Below are positions 24,364 to 34,401 of a stretch of 64,000 nucleotides of DNA, piece after piece. The stretch spans positions 930,001-994,000 of the forward strand of contig NZ_JAFMZQ010000001.1 of assembly GCF_024436415.1 (NCBI RefSeq). Reading direction: 5' to 3'. Under the pieces are notes generated by a model. It was not told the DNA's origin and made no database searches. It saw nothing but the letters and a program-made list of their open reading frames with translations. The position numbers and the translations under genes were made by a program. Origin of the DNA: Pedobacter deserti. Lineage in GTDB: Bacteria > Bacteroidota > Bacteroidia > Sphingobacteriales > Sphingobacteriaceae. Positions within the stretch are counted from its first letter, which is position 1. Each line of letters opens with the position of its first letter.

Positions 24364-25635
24364 ATGGAATTGATCCTCATTGCTGTATTTATTGCTATCA
24401 ACTGTTACATTCTGATAGAGTATTTTAAAAAGGACCTAGGCGTTTTCCAGGCTCCGTTTTTAACCGCTGCAGTTTCGATTTCTATATTACTTCCTCAGAT
24501 AACTTCTATTTATTTCAGCGAGTACTATGATAATCGTCTTCTCTATAATCTTCTGTTTGTAATGATTACATGCAATTTGGCTCTTAAGTTCGGCTTCGAA
24601 CTCGGAGCCAGAAAATCTAAACCAAACCTAATAAGGGATATTAAACTGCTTGAGGTAAAGCCGACTATTATAGTCTTGAGCTCGATCGGATTTATCGCGT
24701 CCTTCCTACTTAGAGGTGTTTGGATGAGTGAGCTGGAAGGAGGGTCTAGGAGCAATTTTATTGTGATGGTAAATTTGGCCAGCTATCTGGAATTAGGCTT
24801 TATATACGGGTTGGTATTTTTTACCAAATACAGTATTAGAGACAAGCTGATTATTCTTATCGTAGTCTTAGCATCGCTATTATATTTGGAAAGTATTGTA
24901 CTGTTAGGTCGACGTAACCTCACAGTTCGTCTAGCGTTTAACCTTTTCTTTGCATTCTCGTTAATACGTTACCAAAGTTATAAATACATCAAAATCGTCG
25001 TATTCGTACTGTTTGTTTTTGGAGGCGTAATCAATGCAAGTATTGAAGCCATCCGGTTAAATATCAGCAACAAGTCAAATGAGAGCATTGAATTCGTGGA
25101 TAATTTTAAGGATTCATTTATCCAAAATGATTTTACTCTTGGTATGGATTTAGGTAACGCAGCGTTGGGAATAGATTACTGCTATAACAATGACTCTTAT
25201 GATTATGGTATAGTTATCTGGAATAACTTTATTTATAATTTTGTCCCAAGATTTTTGGTTGGCGAGGAGATTAAGGAAGGTCTTCAAGTACATTTTAACT
25301 ACGAAAAGGTTCTCCCCGAATTGACTAAAAATATAACCACGATGACTGGATATTTTGATGCCTTCGCATCGTTCTCATATTTTGGGTTTATCAAATTTTT
25401 CTTAGTTGGGTATATTTTAGGGGTTTTTTGGTCATGGTCTTTCATATCGTCGCTTTATCGAATTGTCTATATGCTCCTTTTTACTCAGGTGAGTTCTGTC
25501 TCGACACACAGCACTCAATATGTCTTTATACGAATAGAATTTTTCCTGCTTTTTTGCCTTCCATTTCTTTTGTATAACATCTATAAAAAGAAGCGTGTCA
25601 GTCATTACAAGCCATATAGTCTGCAACTATCCTAA
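24364..25635 (+). CDS. wzy: Wzy-like O-antigen/capsule polymerase
   Basis: The 423-residue protein has about ten to twelve membrane segments with one longer extracytoplasmic loop in the second half (about residues 235-330, containing YCYNNDSYDYG and NFVPRF). No conserved motif defines Wzy, so the call rests on topology, size and its place between glycosyltransferases in a Wzx-containing locus. It should join repeat units on the periplasmic side. Confidence 0.78.
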   Translation: MELILIAVFIAINCYILIEYFKKDLGVFQAPFLTAAVSISILLPQITSIYFSEYYDNRLLYNLLFVMITCNLALKFGFELGARKSKPNLIRDIKLLEVKPTIIVLSSIGFIASFLLRGVWMSELEGGSRSNFIVMVNLASYLELGFIYGLVFFTKYSIRDKLIILIVVLASLLYLESIVLLGRRNLTVRLAFNLFFAFSLIRYQSYKYIKIVVFVLFVFGGVINASIEAIRLNISNKSNESIEFVDNFKDSFIQNDFTLGMDLGNAALGIDYCYNNDSYDYGIVIWNNFIYNFVPRFLVGEEIKEGLQVHFNYEKVLPELTKNITTMTGYFDAFASFSYFGFIKFFLVGYILGVFWSWSFISSLYRIVYMLLFTQVSSVSTHSTQYVFIRIEFFLLFCLPFLLYNIYKKKRVSHYKPYSLQLS

Positions 25636-25649
25636 TTGAGAAGTATTAA

Positions 25650-26744
25650 ATGAAAAAGGTTTTATTTTTAACTAATTTGTCTACACCTTATCGAGTCGAT
25701 TTCTTCAATGAATTTGGAAAGTTGTGCGATTTGACGGTTATTTTTGAAGCTCGTCGGTCAGGAGAACAGTCTTTTAACTGGAATGAGGATAAGATATCAA
25801 CGTTTAAACCAATTTTTGTAGGCAATTCTCTTTTAAATGATAAGCAGATCAAAGCCGAAGTTTTCAAACATTTAAGTACATCAAAATATGATGCTATTAT
25901 AGTTGGCTGTTATCATACACGCACGCAATCCTTAGCAATTTTGTATATGAAGATGCTAGGTATTCCTTACTATCTGGAGACGGATGGAGGAATGATTTCA
26001 AGCGGAGAGAATATACTATCAAAGAAAATTAAAAGATTTTTAATCAGTGGCGCAAAGAAGTATTTTAGCCCAAGTGCGATTTCTGATGCTTATTTAACTT
26101 ACTATGGTGCAAAGAACATCGTTCGCTATCCGTTTACATCATTAAAAAGTGCAGACATATTACAATCACCGGTTGATGCGGCAACCAAAGCCAAGTTAAA
26201 ATCGCGATTAGGCATCAAAGAAAATTATGCAATAATTTCGATCGGACAGTTTATTCATCGTAAAGGGTTTGATATACTTTTAAAAGCTGCAAAATCCATT
26301 AACAAGAGTGATGTTGGGATTTATATTATTGGTGGCTTGGCAACGCAAGAATACCTTGATCTCCAGCAGGAATTAGGCTTGCGAAACATTCATTATAGAC
26401 AGTTCATGGGACAACTTGAGATTCAGGAATGGCTTAAAGCGTGTGATCTCTTCGTTCTGCCTACGCGGGAAGACATATGGGGACTCGTGATCAACGAAGC
26501 AATGGCTTGTGGACTTCCTGTTATCACGACCGATAAGTGTATCGCCGGAATAGAACTTATAAAGGATTCGGAATGTATTGTGCCTTCTGAAGATCCGCAT
26601 GCCTTAGCGGAGATGATCAATACGATTGCTCTAAATCCAGGCTACGCAAACAAATTGAGCTTTAATAGTTTAAAAAATATTAGATTAAACACATTCGAAA
26701 ACATGGCGATGTCTCATATTAATCACATAATGAATGAAGAATAG
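25650..26744 (+). CDS. GT4-family glycosyltransferase
   Basis: The 364-residue protein has a GT-B fold: N-terminal LFLTNLSTPYRVDFFNEFG, a central FIHRKGFDILLKA after the linker, and the C-terminal donor-site motif FVLPTREDIWGLVINEAMACGLP with the E-x7-E spacing (E...E) of GT4. It uses an NDP-sugar to extend the lipid-linked repeat unit in the cytoplasm. Its 3' end overlaps the next transferase gene by 11 bp. Confidence 0.9.
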   Translation: MKKVLFLTNLSTPYRVDFFNEFGKLCDLTVIFEARRSGEQSFNWNEDKISTFKPIFVGNSLLNDKQIKAEVFKHLSTSKYDAIIVGCYHTRTQSLAILYMKMLGIPYYLETDGGMISSGENILSKKIKRFLISGAKKYFSPSAISDAYLTYYGAKNIVRYPFTSLKSADILQSPVDAATKAKLKSRLGIKENYAIISIGQFIHRKGFDILLKAAKSINKSDVGIYIIGGLATQEYLDLQQELGLRNIHYRQFMGQLEIQEWLKACDLFVLPTREDIWGLVINEAMACGLPVITTDKCIAGIELIKDSECIVPSEDPHALAEMINTIALNPGYANKLSFNSLKNIRLNTFENMAMSHINHIMNEE

Positions 26745-28008
26745 AGAGGTAGTTGTTGCACATCCTGGCAAACAACACGTATTTCAGTTATTAATTGCAT
26801 TGAAAAAAGCCAATGTGCCGTTCAGATTTTTTACTACGGTATATGACAAAGAATCGTCTTTGACGAATATCTTGAAGAGATTCTTAAAAGGGAAGGACTT
26901 CAAAAAAGCCTCTTCAAGAAGATGCGAACAAGTTGATGATAGTCAAGTGTCACTAATTGGTGAATTTGGTGGATTATTATTGATACTTCTCGCAAAGATT
27001 GGGGTTAGCAAATCTATACGAGATTACTTTTATCTCGTCATCCATAAAAGGTTTGCAACTAAAGTTGCTAAATACGCCATTAAAAATAACTCTCCTGCAG
27101 TAATACTATTTGATTCAAACGTGTATGACTCTTTCCTTCTGATAAAGTCTAATAGGCCGGACATTAAATGCATACTTGACGTGACCATAGCTAGTAGGTC
27201 TTATATGAAGACAATTTATGAGCGCGATATGCAGATTACAAATAGCAAAGAAATTTATGAGGAACAAAGACACCTTTGGAATGAAAGGAAAATGGAAAGA
27301 TACGAAAATGAGTTTCTGCTTGCCGATCATTTATTAGTCGGGTCATCCTTTGTAAAAAACAGTATACTTGCTAACTGCTTGGAATGTGAAGACAAAATCA
27401 GAATGATTCCTTATGGAGTAGACACCTCCCAATTTCACCAGCGAGAAAGCCTACCACGTAAGCAGGAACCATTAAAGTTGTTTTTCGTCGGAGGAATTAA
27501 CAGAAGGAAAGGCGTGCACCATCTTCTTGAGGTCGTATCACTCTATGATAGCGATCAGGTTGCTCTCACCTTAGCCGGCGGGTTTGATGCTAAGTCTGAT
27601 TTATATGAAAAATATAAAGAATATCCAAATATCCACTTCGAGGGATTTGTAACAAGAGATGTGATGTCCGAATATTATAAAAAATCCGATGTGTTTGTTT
27701 TGCCCTCCTTGGCTGAAGGTCTTGCTTTAGTCGGACTGGAAGCGTTAGCGTCTGGACTACCTGTTATTTGTACACAAAACAGCGGCGTCAATGATTTGAT
27801 CATAGATGGTCAAAACGGCTTTGTCATTAAAAGCAGTTCAACAGATGATCTTAGAGGTAGGATTGATTGGTTCTTAGATAATAAAGAAAGATTAAATTAT
27901 ATGAGTCAAAATGCAAGGAATTCGATTTCTGATTACGATTGGAAAGATTATCATTACAAAATAGCTCATTTTTTAAAAGATATTGGTTGTATCGTTCATG
28001 AGAGTTGA
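26734..28008 (+). CDS. GT4-family glycosyltransferase
   Basis: The 424-residue protein has a GT-B layout with an N-terminal acceptor domain (VVVAHPGKQHVFQLLIALKKA), the junction RMIPYGVDTSQF, and the GT4 donor site VLPSLAEGLALVGLEALASGLPV. The helix-rich insertion between the halves (about residues 140-200) is longer than in the neighbouring GT4 proteins. Overlaps at both ends (11 bp each) show tight coupling with the flanking transferases. Confidence 0.9.
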   Translation: MKNREVVVAHPGKQHVFQLLIALKKANVPFRFFTTVYDKESSLTNILKRFLKGKDFKKASSRRCEQVDDSQVSLIGEFGGLLLILLAKIGVSKSIRDYFYLVIHKRFATKVAKYAIKNNSPAVILFDSNVYDSFLLIKSNRPDIKCILDVTIASRSYMKTIYERDMQITNSKEIYEEQRHLWNERKMERYENEFLLADHLLVGSSFVKNSILANCLECEDKIRMIPYGVDTSQFHQRESLPRKQEPLKLFFVGGINRRKGVHHLLEVVSLYDSDQVALTLAGGFDAKSDLYEKYKEYPNIHFEGFVTRDVMSEYYKKSDVFVLPSLAEGLALVGLEALASGLPVICTQNSGVNDLIIDGQNGFVIKSSSTDDLRGRIDWFLDNKERLNYMSQNARNSISDYDWKDYHYKIAHFLKDIGCIVHES

Positions 28009-29179
28009 TGTTATAACCTGTTCTATTTCCCGTATGGCCGGGGGATTACGAGACGCTATTAGAGATTTATATAGGAGTAGTGCTCTAAAAGGTATAGATT
28101 TAAAAATATTTTCCTACCGAGATGTTCACGCGGTCGATGATCTGGCGGGTTGGCATCCGCTGAAAGTCCTTCTTTATAAAAAGCTACCTTTTTTTTATTC
28201 TTATAGTATTAGCAAGGACTTGATCGCCAGCGAATCTACTTTGCTACATGTTCATGGTCTCTGGCGGTACCCACACCTATTTATCCGGTTTTGGAAGAAT
28301 GCATCTAATAAGGTCATAGTAAGTCCTCATGGTATGTTTGATCCATATATACTCGCTCATCAATCTAAGGTTAAGCGTGCTATAGGAAATCTTATGTTTT
28401 CAAAAATAGATTTTCATCTGGTTGATTGTTATCATGCTCTGTCTCTTAAAGAACTTGAAGATATACGAAGTTATGGGATTACCTCCCCAGTTGCTATTAT
28501 CCCAAACGGAATCAACATTAATGAAGAGAATTTTGTCAGAAATACAAAAAAAGAGAGTAAGCGACTGCTGTTTTTAGCGCGTCTACACCCGAAAAAGGGA
28601 GTCGATATTCTGTTAAAAGCGGTGGGAGATATAAAGCAGAATAACCCAGACCTATTAAATAATTGGGGTATTGATATTGTAGGGTGGGGGCAGGATAATT
28701 ACCCTAAAAAACTGCGCGTGTTGGCAGATGAACTTGGCCTACAGGATCTTGTGAAATTTCACGGAGGAGTTTTTGATGCCGCTAAAGATGAATTATACAA
28801 GAAATCGGACGCGTATATCCTACCATCGCATGGCGAAGGGTTGCCAATGACTGTTTTAGAGGCGTGGTCTTGGAAACTTCCCGTGATTATTACCCAAAAC
28901 TGTAACCTGCCGGAAGGCTTTGAGGCTGGCGCGGCTATCGAAATTGAGGCTTCAATCCAGTCGGTCGTTGAAGGTTTAACTAAATTGTTTAAGATGTCTG
29001 ATGTGCAAAGATCTGAGATGGGTTTGAGGGGTAAGGCTTTAGTTGAAAAGGATTTTACCTGGGAAGTTTCGGGTAAAAAAATGAGTGAGCTTTACAGATA
29101 TGTTACATATGGCGGCGATGTTCCCCATTTCGTAAATCTTATGGATCCTCAGGGAAGTTCTAACAGTATTCATGTATAA
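27998..29179 (+). CDS. GT4-family glycosyltransferase
   Basis: The ATG at 27998 is preferred to an upstream TTG and gives 393 residues. Visible are the N-terminal SISRMAGGLRDAI loop, the HVHGLWRYP acceptor-side motif, VAIIPNGIN, FLARLHPKKGVDILLKA and the donor motif ILPSHGEGLPMTVLEAWSWKLPV. This sub-group is common in mannose and rhamnose transfer in capsule loci, but the sugar cannot be fixed. The next gene starts 8 bp before its stop. Confidence 0.9.
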   Translation: MRVDVITCSISRMAGGLRDAIRDLYRSSALKGIDLKIFSYRDVHAVDDLAGWHPLKVLLYKKLPFFYSYSISKDLIASESTLLHVHGLWRYPHLFIRFWKNASNKVIVSPHGMFDPYILAHQSKVKRAIGNLMFSKIDFHLVDCYHALSLKELEDIRSYGITSPVAIIPNGININEENFVRNTKKESKRLLFLARLHPKKGVDILLKAVGDIKQNNPDLLNNWGIDIVGWGQDNYPKKLRVLADELGLQDLVKFHGGVFDAAKDELYKKSDAYILPSHGEGLPMTVLEAWSWKLPVIITQNCNLPEGFEAGAAIEIEASIQSVVEGLTKLFKMSDVQRSEMGLRGKALVEKDFTWEVSGKKMSELYRYVTYGGDVPHFVNLMDPQGSSNSIHV

Positions 29180-30215
29180 TTCAACTAAGATGACTGAAGT
29201 AGCAGGCACTGCGTCAAAACTTAAAGCTAGATATGACTTTTTAGATTTGTTGAAAGGGGGCACTATAATTTTGGTTGTTCTGTTTCATATAAACACTGAA
29301 CTAACAAGATATGTAGTTACGCCGTTCTTTATGCAGCTTTTTTTCATGATATCGGGCATATTTGTATCTACCAAAGTAGACTTTGTTAAGTATTTGATAA
29401 GTAAGATTAACAGGTTAATAGTACCCTTGCTATTTTTTTTTATCTTAAACTATGCTGCGATTTATTTCGCATCTGACATCGTAGGATTAGGGAAATCTGG
29501 CAAAATGCAACGTTTCGAAATGCTGAGCTTACTGGAACTTTTTGACGGTACGGAGGATTTTACTTACGCCGGCGCGCTCTGGTTCTTAATAGGTTTGTTT
29601 AATTTGTTCGTGTTTTACTATTTTATCTCTAAGATATCTAGTCCAATTATTCGTTTAGGCACCTGCTTTATTTTATCTGGATTAGGATATTTGTTAGGTG
29701 AGATGCATGTGAATCTCCCATATTTCATTGATTCGTCAATCAGTATGATGTTTTTCTTTGGGGCTGGGCATTATCTTAAGAATTTTAAATGGTTTCTTAA
29801 TTCGACTAAATATGACCTATGGTTAGGCATCATACTTTTGGTCCCATACACGATAATCATAGTAACCAACAGGATAAGCGCTGAGGTGATGTTAAACTCC
29901 TATCAGGGAGAACACATACTTTTGTTAGTAAGTGCATTAACCGGTGTATTTGGTGTTTTCTTTGTCGGAAAAGTCATAATCAGCATACCAAGCATTAATT
30001 TTCTGGGCAGAAACTCACTCATAGTACTTTGTACGCATCAACTTTTAATCATCATTACTTCCTTTGTTACTGGACGAGTAGTCTTGATCAATGGCCCCTG
30101 GGTAGACTTTATAAAACTTGGAATTGTATTAATATCAGAGGTTCCAATAATTTTCTTTCTTAACAAGTATCTGCCGTATTTCGTCGGCAAGAGAGATTTA
30201 TTCCATTTTAACTGA
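29172..30215 (+). CDS. Acyltransferase 3 family membrane protein
   Basis: The 347-residue protein has about ten membrane segments and the start of the acyltransferase 3 family (YDFLDLLKGGTIILVVLFHI; the H of LFHIN is the expected catalytic His). Members place acetyl or other acyl groups on surface sugars. A second ATG at 29190 is possible. It overlaps the upstream GT4 gene by 8 bp, so it probably modifies the same repeat unit. Confidence 0.87.
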   Translation: MYNSTKMTEVAGTASKLKARYDFLDLLKGGTIILVVLFHINTELTRYVVTPFFMQLFFMISGIFVSTKVDFVKYLISKINRLIVPLLFFFILNYAAIYFASDIVGLGKSGKMQRFEMLSLLELFDGTEDFTYAGALWFLIGLFNLFVFYYFISKISSPIIRLGTCFILSGLGYLLGEMHVNLPYFIDSSISMMFFFGAGHYLKNFKWFLNSTKYDLWLGIILLVPYTIIIVTNRISAEVMLNSYQGEHILLLVSALTGVFGVFFVGKVIISIPSINFLGRNSLIVLCTHQLLIIITSFVTGRVVLINGPWVDFIKLGIVLISEVPIIFFLNKYLPYFVGKRDLFHFN

Positions 30216-30228
30216 CAGTATATAGGAT

Positions 30229-30780
30229 ATGACATCAAAGGATTACGATTCTTACACTAGCCCTTCATTCTCTATAGCAAATCGTGTTATGAGATTAGTT
30301 TGGAATGTAATTTATTTTCTTTTATTTCGATATTCACCAAAGCCTCTGCATAAATGGAGGGCGTTTTTACTAACTATCTTCGGGGCTAAAGTTGGCCGAG
30401 GCGCACATATATACCCTAAAGCCATTATATGGGCTCCATGGAATCTGGAGATTGGAGATGAGGCTGGTGTTGCAAACGGAGTTGACCTTTATAGTCAAGG
30501 GAAGATTAAACTTGGCCACCGTTCTATTATTTCGCAACGGGTTTTTCTTTGTGCTGGTACTCATGATTACACAAAATCTGGCCATCCTTTAGTTACCGCA
30601 CCGATAATAATAGGGGATCATGCATGGGTTGCAGCAGAAGCCTTTGTTCATCCCGGCGTTAATATCGGTGAAGGCGCAGTCATAGGGGCCAGATCAGTGG
30701 TCACGAAAGATATGCCGGCATGGACCGTATGTGCCGGCCACCCTTGCAAACCTTTGAAACCACGTATCATAACAGACTAA
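30229..30780 (+). CDS. wcaF: WcaF-like hexapeptide acetyltransferase
   Basis: The 183-residue protein is a left-handed beta-helix acyltransferase. Hexapeptide repeats run through residues about 60-165 (IYPKAIIWAPWNLEIGDE; VFLCAGTHDYTK; IGEGAVIGARSVVTKDM), with the catalytic His in GTHDY. The N-terminus (NRVMRLVWNVIYFLLFRYSPKP) is typical of colanic acid WcaF relatives. It uses acetyl-CoA in the cytoplasm. The nearby WcaI-like gene matches the wcaF-wcaI grouping of other loci. Confidence 0.87.
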   Translation: MTSKDYDSYTSPSFSIANRVMRLVWNVIYFLLFRYSPKPLHKWRAFLLTIFGAKVGRGAHIYPKAIIWAPWNLEIGDEAGVANGVDLYSQGKIKLGHRSIISQRVFLCAGTHDYTKSGHPLVTAPIIIGDHAWVAAEAFVHPGVNIGEGAVIGARSVVTKDMPAWTVCAGHPCKPLKPRIITD

Positions 30781-30787
30781 ATTTACT

Positions 30788-31696
30788 ATGCTAGATATAA
30801 CGACAGTAATTTTAACTTACAACGAAGAAAAACATATTGAGCGTTGCATTCATAATGCTCAACTTTTTTCCAGGAAAATCTATCTCGTGGATTCCTACTC
30901 AACAGATCGAACATGTGAGATTGCCGAATCCCTCGGGGCAATCGTTTACCAAAACAAATGGGAGAATAACTATGCCAGGCAACTAAATTGGGGCTTATCA
31001 AATCTTCCCATCGAAACCGAATGGGTATTTCGACTGGACGCTGATGAGTACCTTTCCGATGCTCTAATTTCGGAAATGACACTCAAGCTACCTAATGTAC
31101 CGCTCGAAATATCGGGTATCGTGATGGAGAGAAAGATGATCTTTTTAGGTCGAATTATAAACAAAGGCAATATAAGATGGAACATGCTACGGCTATTCCG
31201 CAATAAGAAAAGTTTTTGTGAAGAACGTTGGATGGATGAACATATGGTTTTAACTGAAGGTATCAGTCAACAGTGGCAGAATTGCTTTTATGATGATAAC
31301 TTGAATTCCTTGGGATGGTGGATTAATAAGCATAATGGATATGCAATTCGAGAGGCGATAGATATGTTAAATATAGAATTAAAGTTTCTGCCCGAAAAGG
31401 GACAAGATTCGTCCATTTCGATGTCCAAGGATGCAAAGGACAAACGAGGTAAAAAGGAGAAATATACTTCAATGCCGTTATTCTGGCGAACCTTTATCTA
31501 CTTTATTTATAGATATGTTTTTAAATTTGGATTTACAGAGGGCAAAGAGGGTTTCTTGTGGCATTTTTTGCAAGGTTGGTGGTACAGAACCCTTGTAGAT
31601 GCTAAGATTTTTGAGATCAAAAAGCATTGTGGGAATGATACCCTAAAAATCAAAGCATACATATTGGATAATTATCGGATAGATTTAAATAAATGA
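30788..31696 (+). CDS. GT2-family glycosyltransferase (WaaE-like)
   Basis: The 302-residue protein has the GT-A features TVILTYNEEKHIERCI, VDSYSTDRTCEIA and the metal-binding LDADEYL, with RWNMLRLFRN in the acceptor half. It resembles the WaaE/KdtX-type GT2 group, which adds glucose or related sugars. The C-terminus has an amphipathic stretch (FWRTFIYFIYRYVFKFGF) that may hold it at the membrane. It lies 7 bp before the WcaI-like gene. Confidence 0.88.
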   Translation: MLDITTVILTYNEEKHIERCIHNAQLFSRKIYLVDSYSTDRTCEIAESLGAIVYQNKWENNYARQLNWGLSNLPIETEWVFRLDADEYLSDALISEMTLKLPNVPLEISGIVMERKMIFLGRIINKGNIRWNMLRLFRNKKSFCEERWMDEHMVLTEGISQQWQNCFYDDNLNSLGWWINKHNGYAIREAIDMLNIELKFLPEKGQDSSISMSKDAKDKRGKKEKYTSMPLFWRTFIYFIYRYVFKFGFTEGKEGFLWHFLQGWWYRTLVDAKIFEIKKHCGNDTLKIKAYILDNYRIDLNK

Positions 31697-31702
31697 TCTA
31701 GG

Positions 31703-32938
31703 ATGCGGATTCTTATTTTCGGCATAAACTATGCGCCTGAATTAACAGGCATCGGCAAATATACTGGAGAAATGGCTAGCTGGTTTGCAAATCAAGGTCA
31801 CGATGTACATGTTTTGGCAGCGTTGCCTTACTATCCCGAGTGGCGCGTTCATCCGAATTACGCTGGAAGATCTTGGACGACAGAGATTATTGAAAATGTA
31901 AAAGTACATCGAGTCCCGTTATATGTTCCACGAAAAGTTACATCGGTAAAGCGGATTATTCACGAATTTTCCTTTTTCGGGGCGAGTATCCCTTTTTGGA
32001 TAAAAAGTATATTTAGTGAGCGATTTGATGCCATCTTATGTATTGCACCTCCTTTTCATCTTGCTGTGATGCCTTGGATTTACACACGCTTTCGAAGGAG
32101 CGTGTGGATTAACCATATTCAAGATTTACAGGTTGACGCCGCTAAAGATCTAGGGATGATCAAAAGTCAAGCTCTGCTTAGGATTATGTTTGCCATTGAA
32201 CGTCTCTTACTAAAGAAGGGCACAAGGGTCTCGACAATTAGTGAGGGGATGAAAAGAAAGATAAGTGTAAAGGGTGTTCCTGATGAGAAAATTCTCTTGT
32301 TTCCCAACTGGGTTGATAGCGAGGTAATTAAGCCCTTGACAAAAGACCAGTCTCTTAAAAACGAATTTGGTTTCACCGGCAGAGACAAAATAGTACTTTA
32401 TAGTGGTAATCTAGGAGAAAAACAAGGTCTGGAGGTTATCATCCGTATAGCCCAAAGCTTTTCCGTTACAGATGAGGATGTCAAATTTGTGATATGTGGG
32501 TCAGGAGGTGGTAAGGAGAAGCTTCAAGGTCTAGCCAATTCTGCTAATTTGAAAAATGTTCTTTTCTATCCTCTTCAACCTTATGCAAAGTTTTCAGCGC
32601 TGTTAGCTATGGCAGATGTGCATCTTGTATTACAAAAAAGTTCAGCCGCCGATTTGGTTATGCCAAGTAAGCTGACCGGTATTTTAGCAGCAGGAGGTTG
32701 TGCGATAGTTACTGCCCAATCTGGAACATCATTGCATCAGGTTGTCACACAGCATAACTTAGGTATTGTAGTTAACCCGGAGGACGATAAGGCCTTAGAA
32801 ATCGGCATCAGACGTGGTTTATTTGAGGAAAATGATATGTTTCGTGCCAATGCTCGCAAATATGCAGAGCAGTATTTAGACAAAGATACTCTATTGAGTA
32901 AATTTGAGATGGAAATTAAAGATTTGCTTAATGAATAA
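31703..32938 (+). CDS. wcaI: WcaI-like GT4 glycosyltransferase
   Basis: The 411-residue protein matches colanic acid WcaI: ILIFGINYAPELTGIGKYTG at the start, then VLAALPYYPEWRV, IQDLQVDAAKDLGM and a C-terminal donor site with VMPSKLTGILAAGG. WcaI transfers fucose or glucose in colanic acid assembly; the GDP-fucose genes at 34-37 kb make fucose a fair guess. It overlaps wzi by 8 bp. Confidence 0.88.
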   Translation: MRILIFGINYAPELTGIGKYTGEMASWFANQGHDVHVLAALPYYPEWRVHPNYAGRSWTTEIIENVKVHRVPLYVPRKVTSVKRIIHEFSFFGASIPFWIKSIFSERFDAILCIAPPFHLAVMPWIYTRFRRSVWINHIQDLQVDAAKDLGMIKSQALLRIMFAIERLLLKKGTRVSTISEGMKRKISVKGVPDEKILLFPNWVDSEVIKPLTKDQSLKNEFGFTGRDKIVLYSGNLGEKQGLEVIIRIAQSFSVTDEDVKFVICGSGGGKEKLQGLANSANLKNVLFYPLQPYAKFSALLAMADVHLVLQKSSAADLVMPSKLTGILAAGGCAIVTAQSGTSLHQVVTQHNLGIVVNPEDDKALEIGIRRGLFEENDMFRANARKYAEQYLDKDTLLSKFEMEIKDLLNE

Positions 32939-34385
32939 TATATTGAGGTGGATTAGCCTTGCTTTCTTCGTTTTGGTTGGTTTGACTTTGCAAGCTCAAC
33001 ACTTCGATTCATTACAGATATATGCTACGTCAAAGGTACAAGTGGCGTCGAAAAATTTTCAGCCATTATGGTCTAAAGCAAATCGCTTTGGGATATCGAG
33101 TGATAGTCAAGTGGATCAGGTTACGTTTTTTGAGGCGGTAAATAAGTATTATTTAGGCAATTGGAATTATTTAAGCGATACCTCGTCTTTGCTGAAGCTA
33201 GAGTATGGAGCAACAATATTTAATAGTAATGCTTATAGCAGAGTCGTCATACAGCAAGCATATGCACAGCTAAAATATAAAAGTTTTATCGTTCGTGCAG
33301 GGCGGCATCGTGACCTTTGGGATGATCTAAATCCAGAACTTTCTGTCGGCTCACTAGGCACCAGCGGAAATGCTCTTCCGATTCCAAAAATTAGTGCTGT
33401 TATCAACGATTATGTTAACGTCCCCTTAACGAAAGGGCGGCTACAGTTTAAAGGGATGATGAGCCACGGATGGATGGGCAAAGATAGATTCATGGAGTCT
33501 TGGTTACATGAAAAGAGTTTCTATGGACGGCTTAATTTATCAAGAGTTAAACTCTATGGCGGAGTCCAACATTATGCGGAATGGGGTGGAAAGAGGCCGG
33601 CGGATGATGTATATCTTGATCGCTCACTTAAAGGATTTTTTAATGTTTTGTTAGTAGCAGAGGCTAATGATGGATCATTACCGCTCGAAGACGAGCTTAA
33701 CGGGTTCCGACCAAACAGAGCAGGTGATCAACGAGGACTAATAGAATTCGGCGCTGAAATTGAATTTGAGAATTTTGGTTTGCAGATATACAACCAAACT
33801 CCGTTTGAAAGTGGAACTGGTATAGATGTACGGAACATCGATCGCATCTTAGGAGTTCGGATTAGCCCAAAGGCTAATATTAGTCTCAGAGATATTTTAC
33901 TTGAATTTATACATACGAAGCAGATGGAAGAGTATGGGAAGGAATTACAAAGTTACTATAACAACGGTCCAATGAAGACTGGATGGGAATACCAAGGTAT
34001 GGTGATTGGTACACCAATCATAACCAACAGAACAGAAGGTGCGAATTATCTACCAATCACACCTTTTAATTGGAAGGCCTCCGATCCGATACCAGGGAAT
34101 AGCAATATTATTAATAATCGACTTATTGGCGCAAATCTTGGAACGCGCTGGCGAATTAATCAATATATATCAATCCGGACTAAAGTCACACCAGTTATTA
34201 ATTACGGCGCTAGAAATTTCATTCATCTCTACGGAGGAGGCAAAGGCGTATTCCAATGTTATTCGTTATTTGAAGGGAAATATCAACGTGATAACTGGGG
34301 CTTGATGTTTTCGTTAGCGGGTGATTTTGGAAAGTTATATAACAATTTTGGTAGCGGTTTAGGATTTGCGTATTCCTTTCGCTAG
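32931..34385 (+). CDS. Wzi-family capsule assembly outer-membrane protein
   Basis: The ATG at 32931 (MNNILRWISL) is preferred to 32904 because it starts a clean signal peptide (ending LTLQAQ); it gives 484 residues. The mature part is an outer-membrane barrel of the Caps_assemb_Wzi type: VRAGRHRDLWDD, KGMMSHGWMGKDRFMESWLHEK and FGLQIYNQTPFESG are characteristic, and it ends in Tyr-Ser-Phe-Arg like many barrels. Wzi binds capsule at the cell surface. It is the last plus-strand gene of the main operon and converges on manC. Confidence 0.87.
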   Translation: MNNILRWISLAFFVLVGLTLQAQHFDSLQIYATSKVQVASKNFQPLWSKANRFGISSDSQVDQVTFFEAVNKYYLGNWNYLSDTSSLLKLEYGATIFNSNAYSRVVIQQAYAQLKYKSFIVRAGRHRDLWDDLNPELSVGSLGTSGNALPIPKISAVINDYVNVPLTKGRLQFKGMMSHGWMGKDRFMESWLHEKSFYGRLNLSRVKLYGGVQHYAEWGGKRPADDVYLDRSLKGFFNVLLVAEANDGSLPLEDELNGFRPNRAGDQRGLIEFGAEIEFENFGLQIYNQTPFESGTGIDVRNIDRILGVRISPKANISLRDILLEFIHTKQMEEYGKELQSYYNNGPMKTGWEYQGMVIGTPIITNRTEGANYLPITPFNWKASDPIPGNSNIINNRLIGANLGTRWRINQYISIRTKVTPVINYGARNFIHLYGGGKGVFQCYSLFEGKYQRDNWGLMFSLAGDFGKLYNNFGSGLGFAYSFR

Positions 34386-34401
34386 ATAGTCGTCAGATAT
34401 A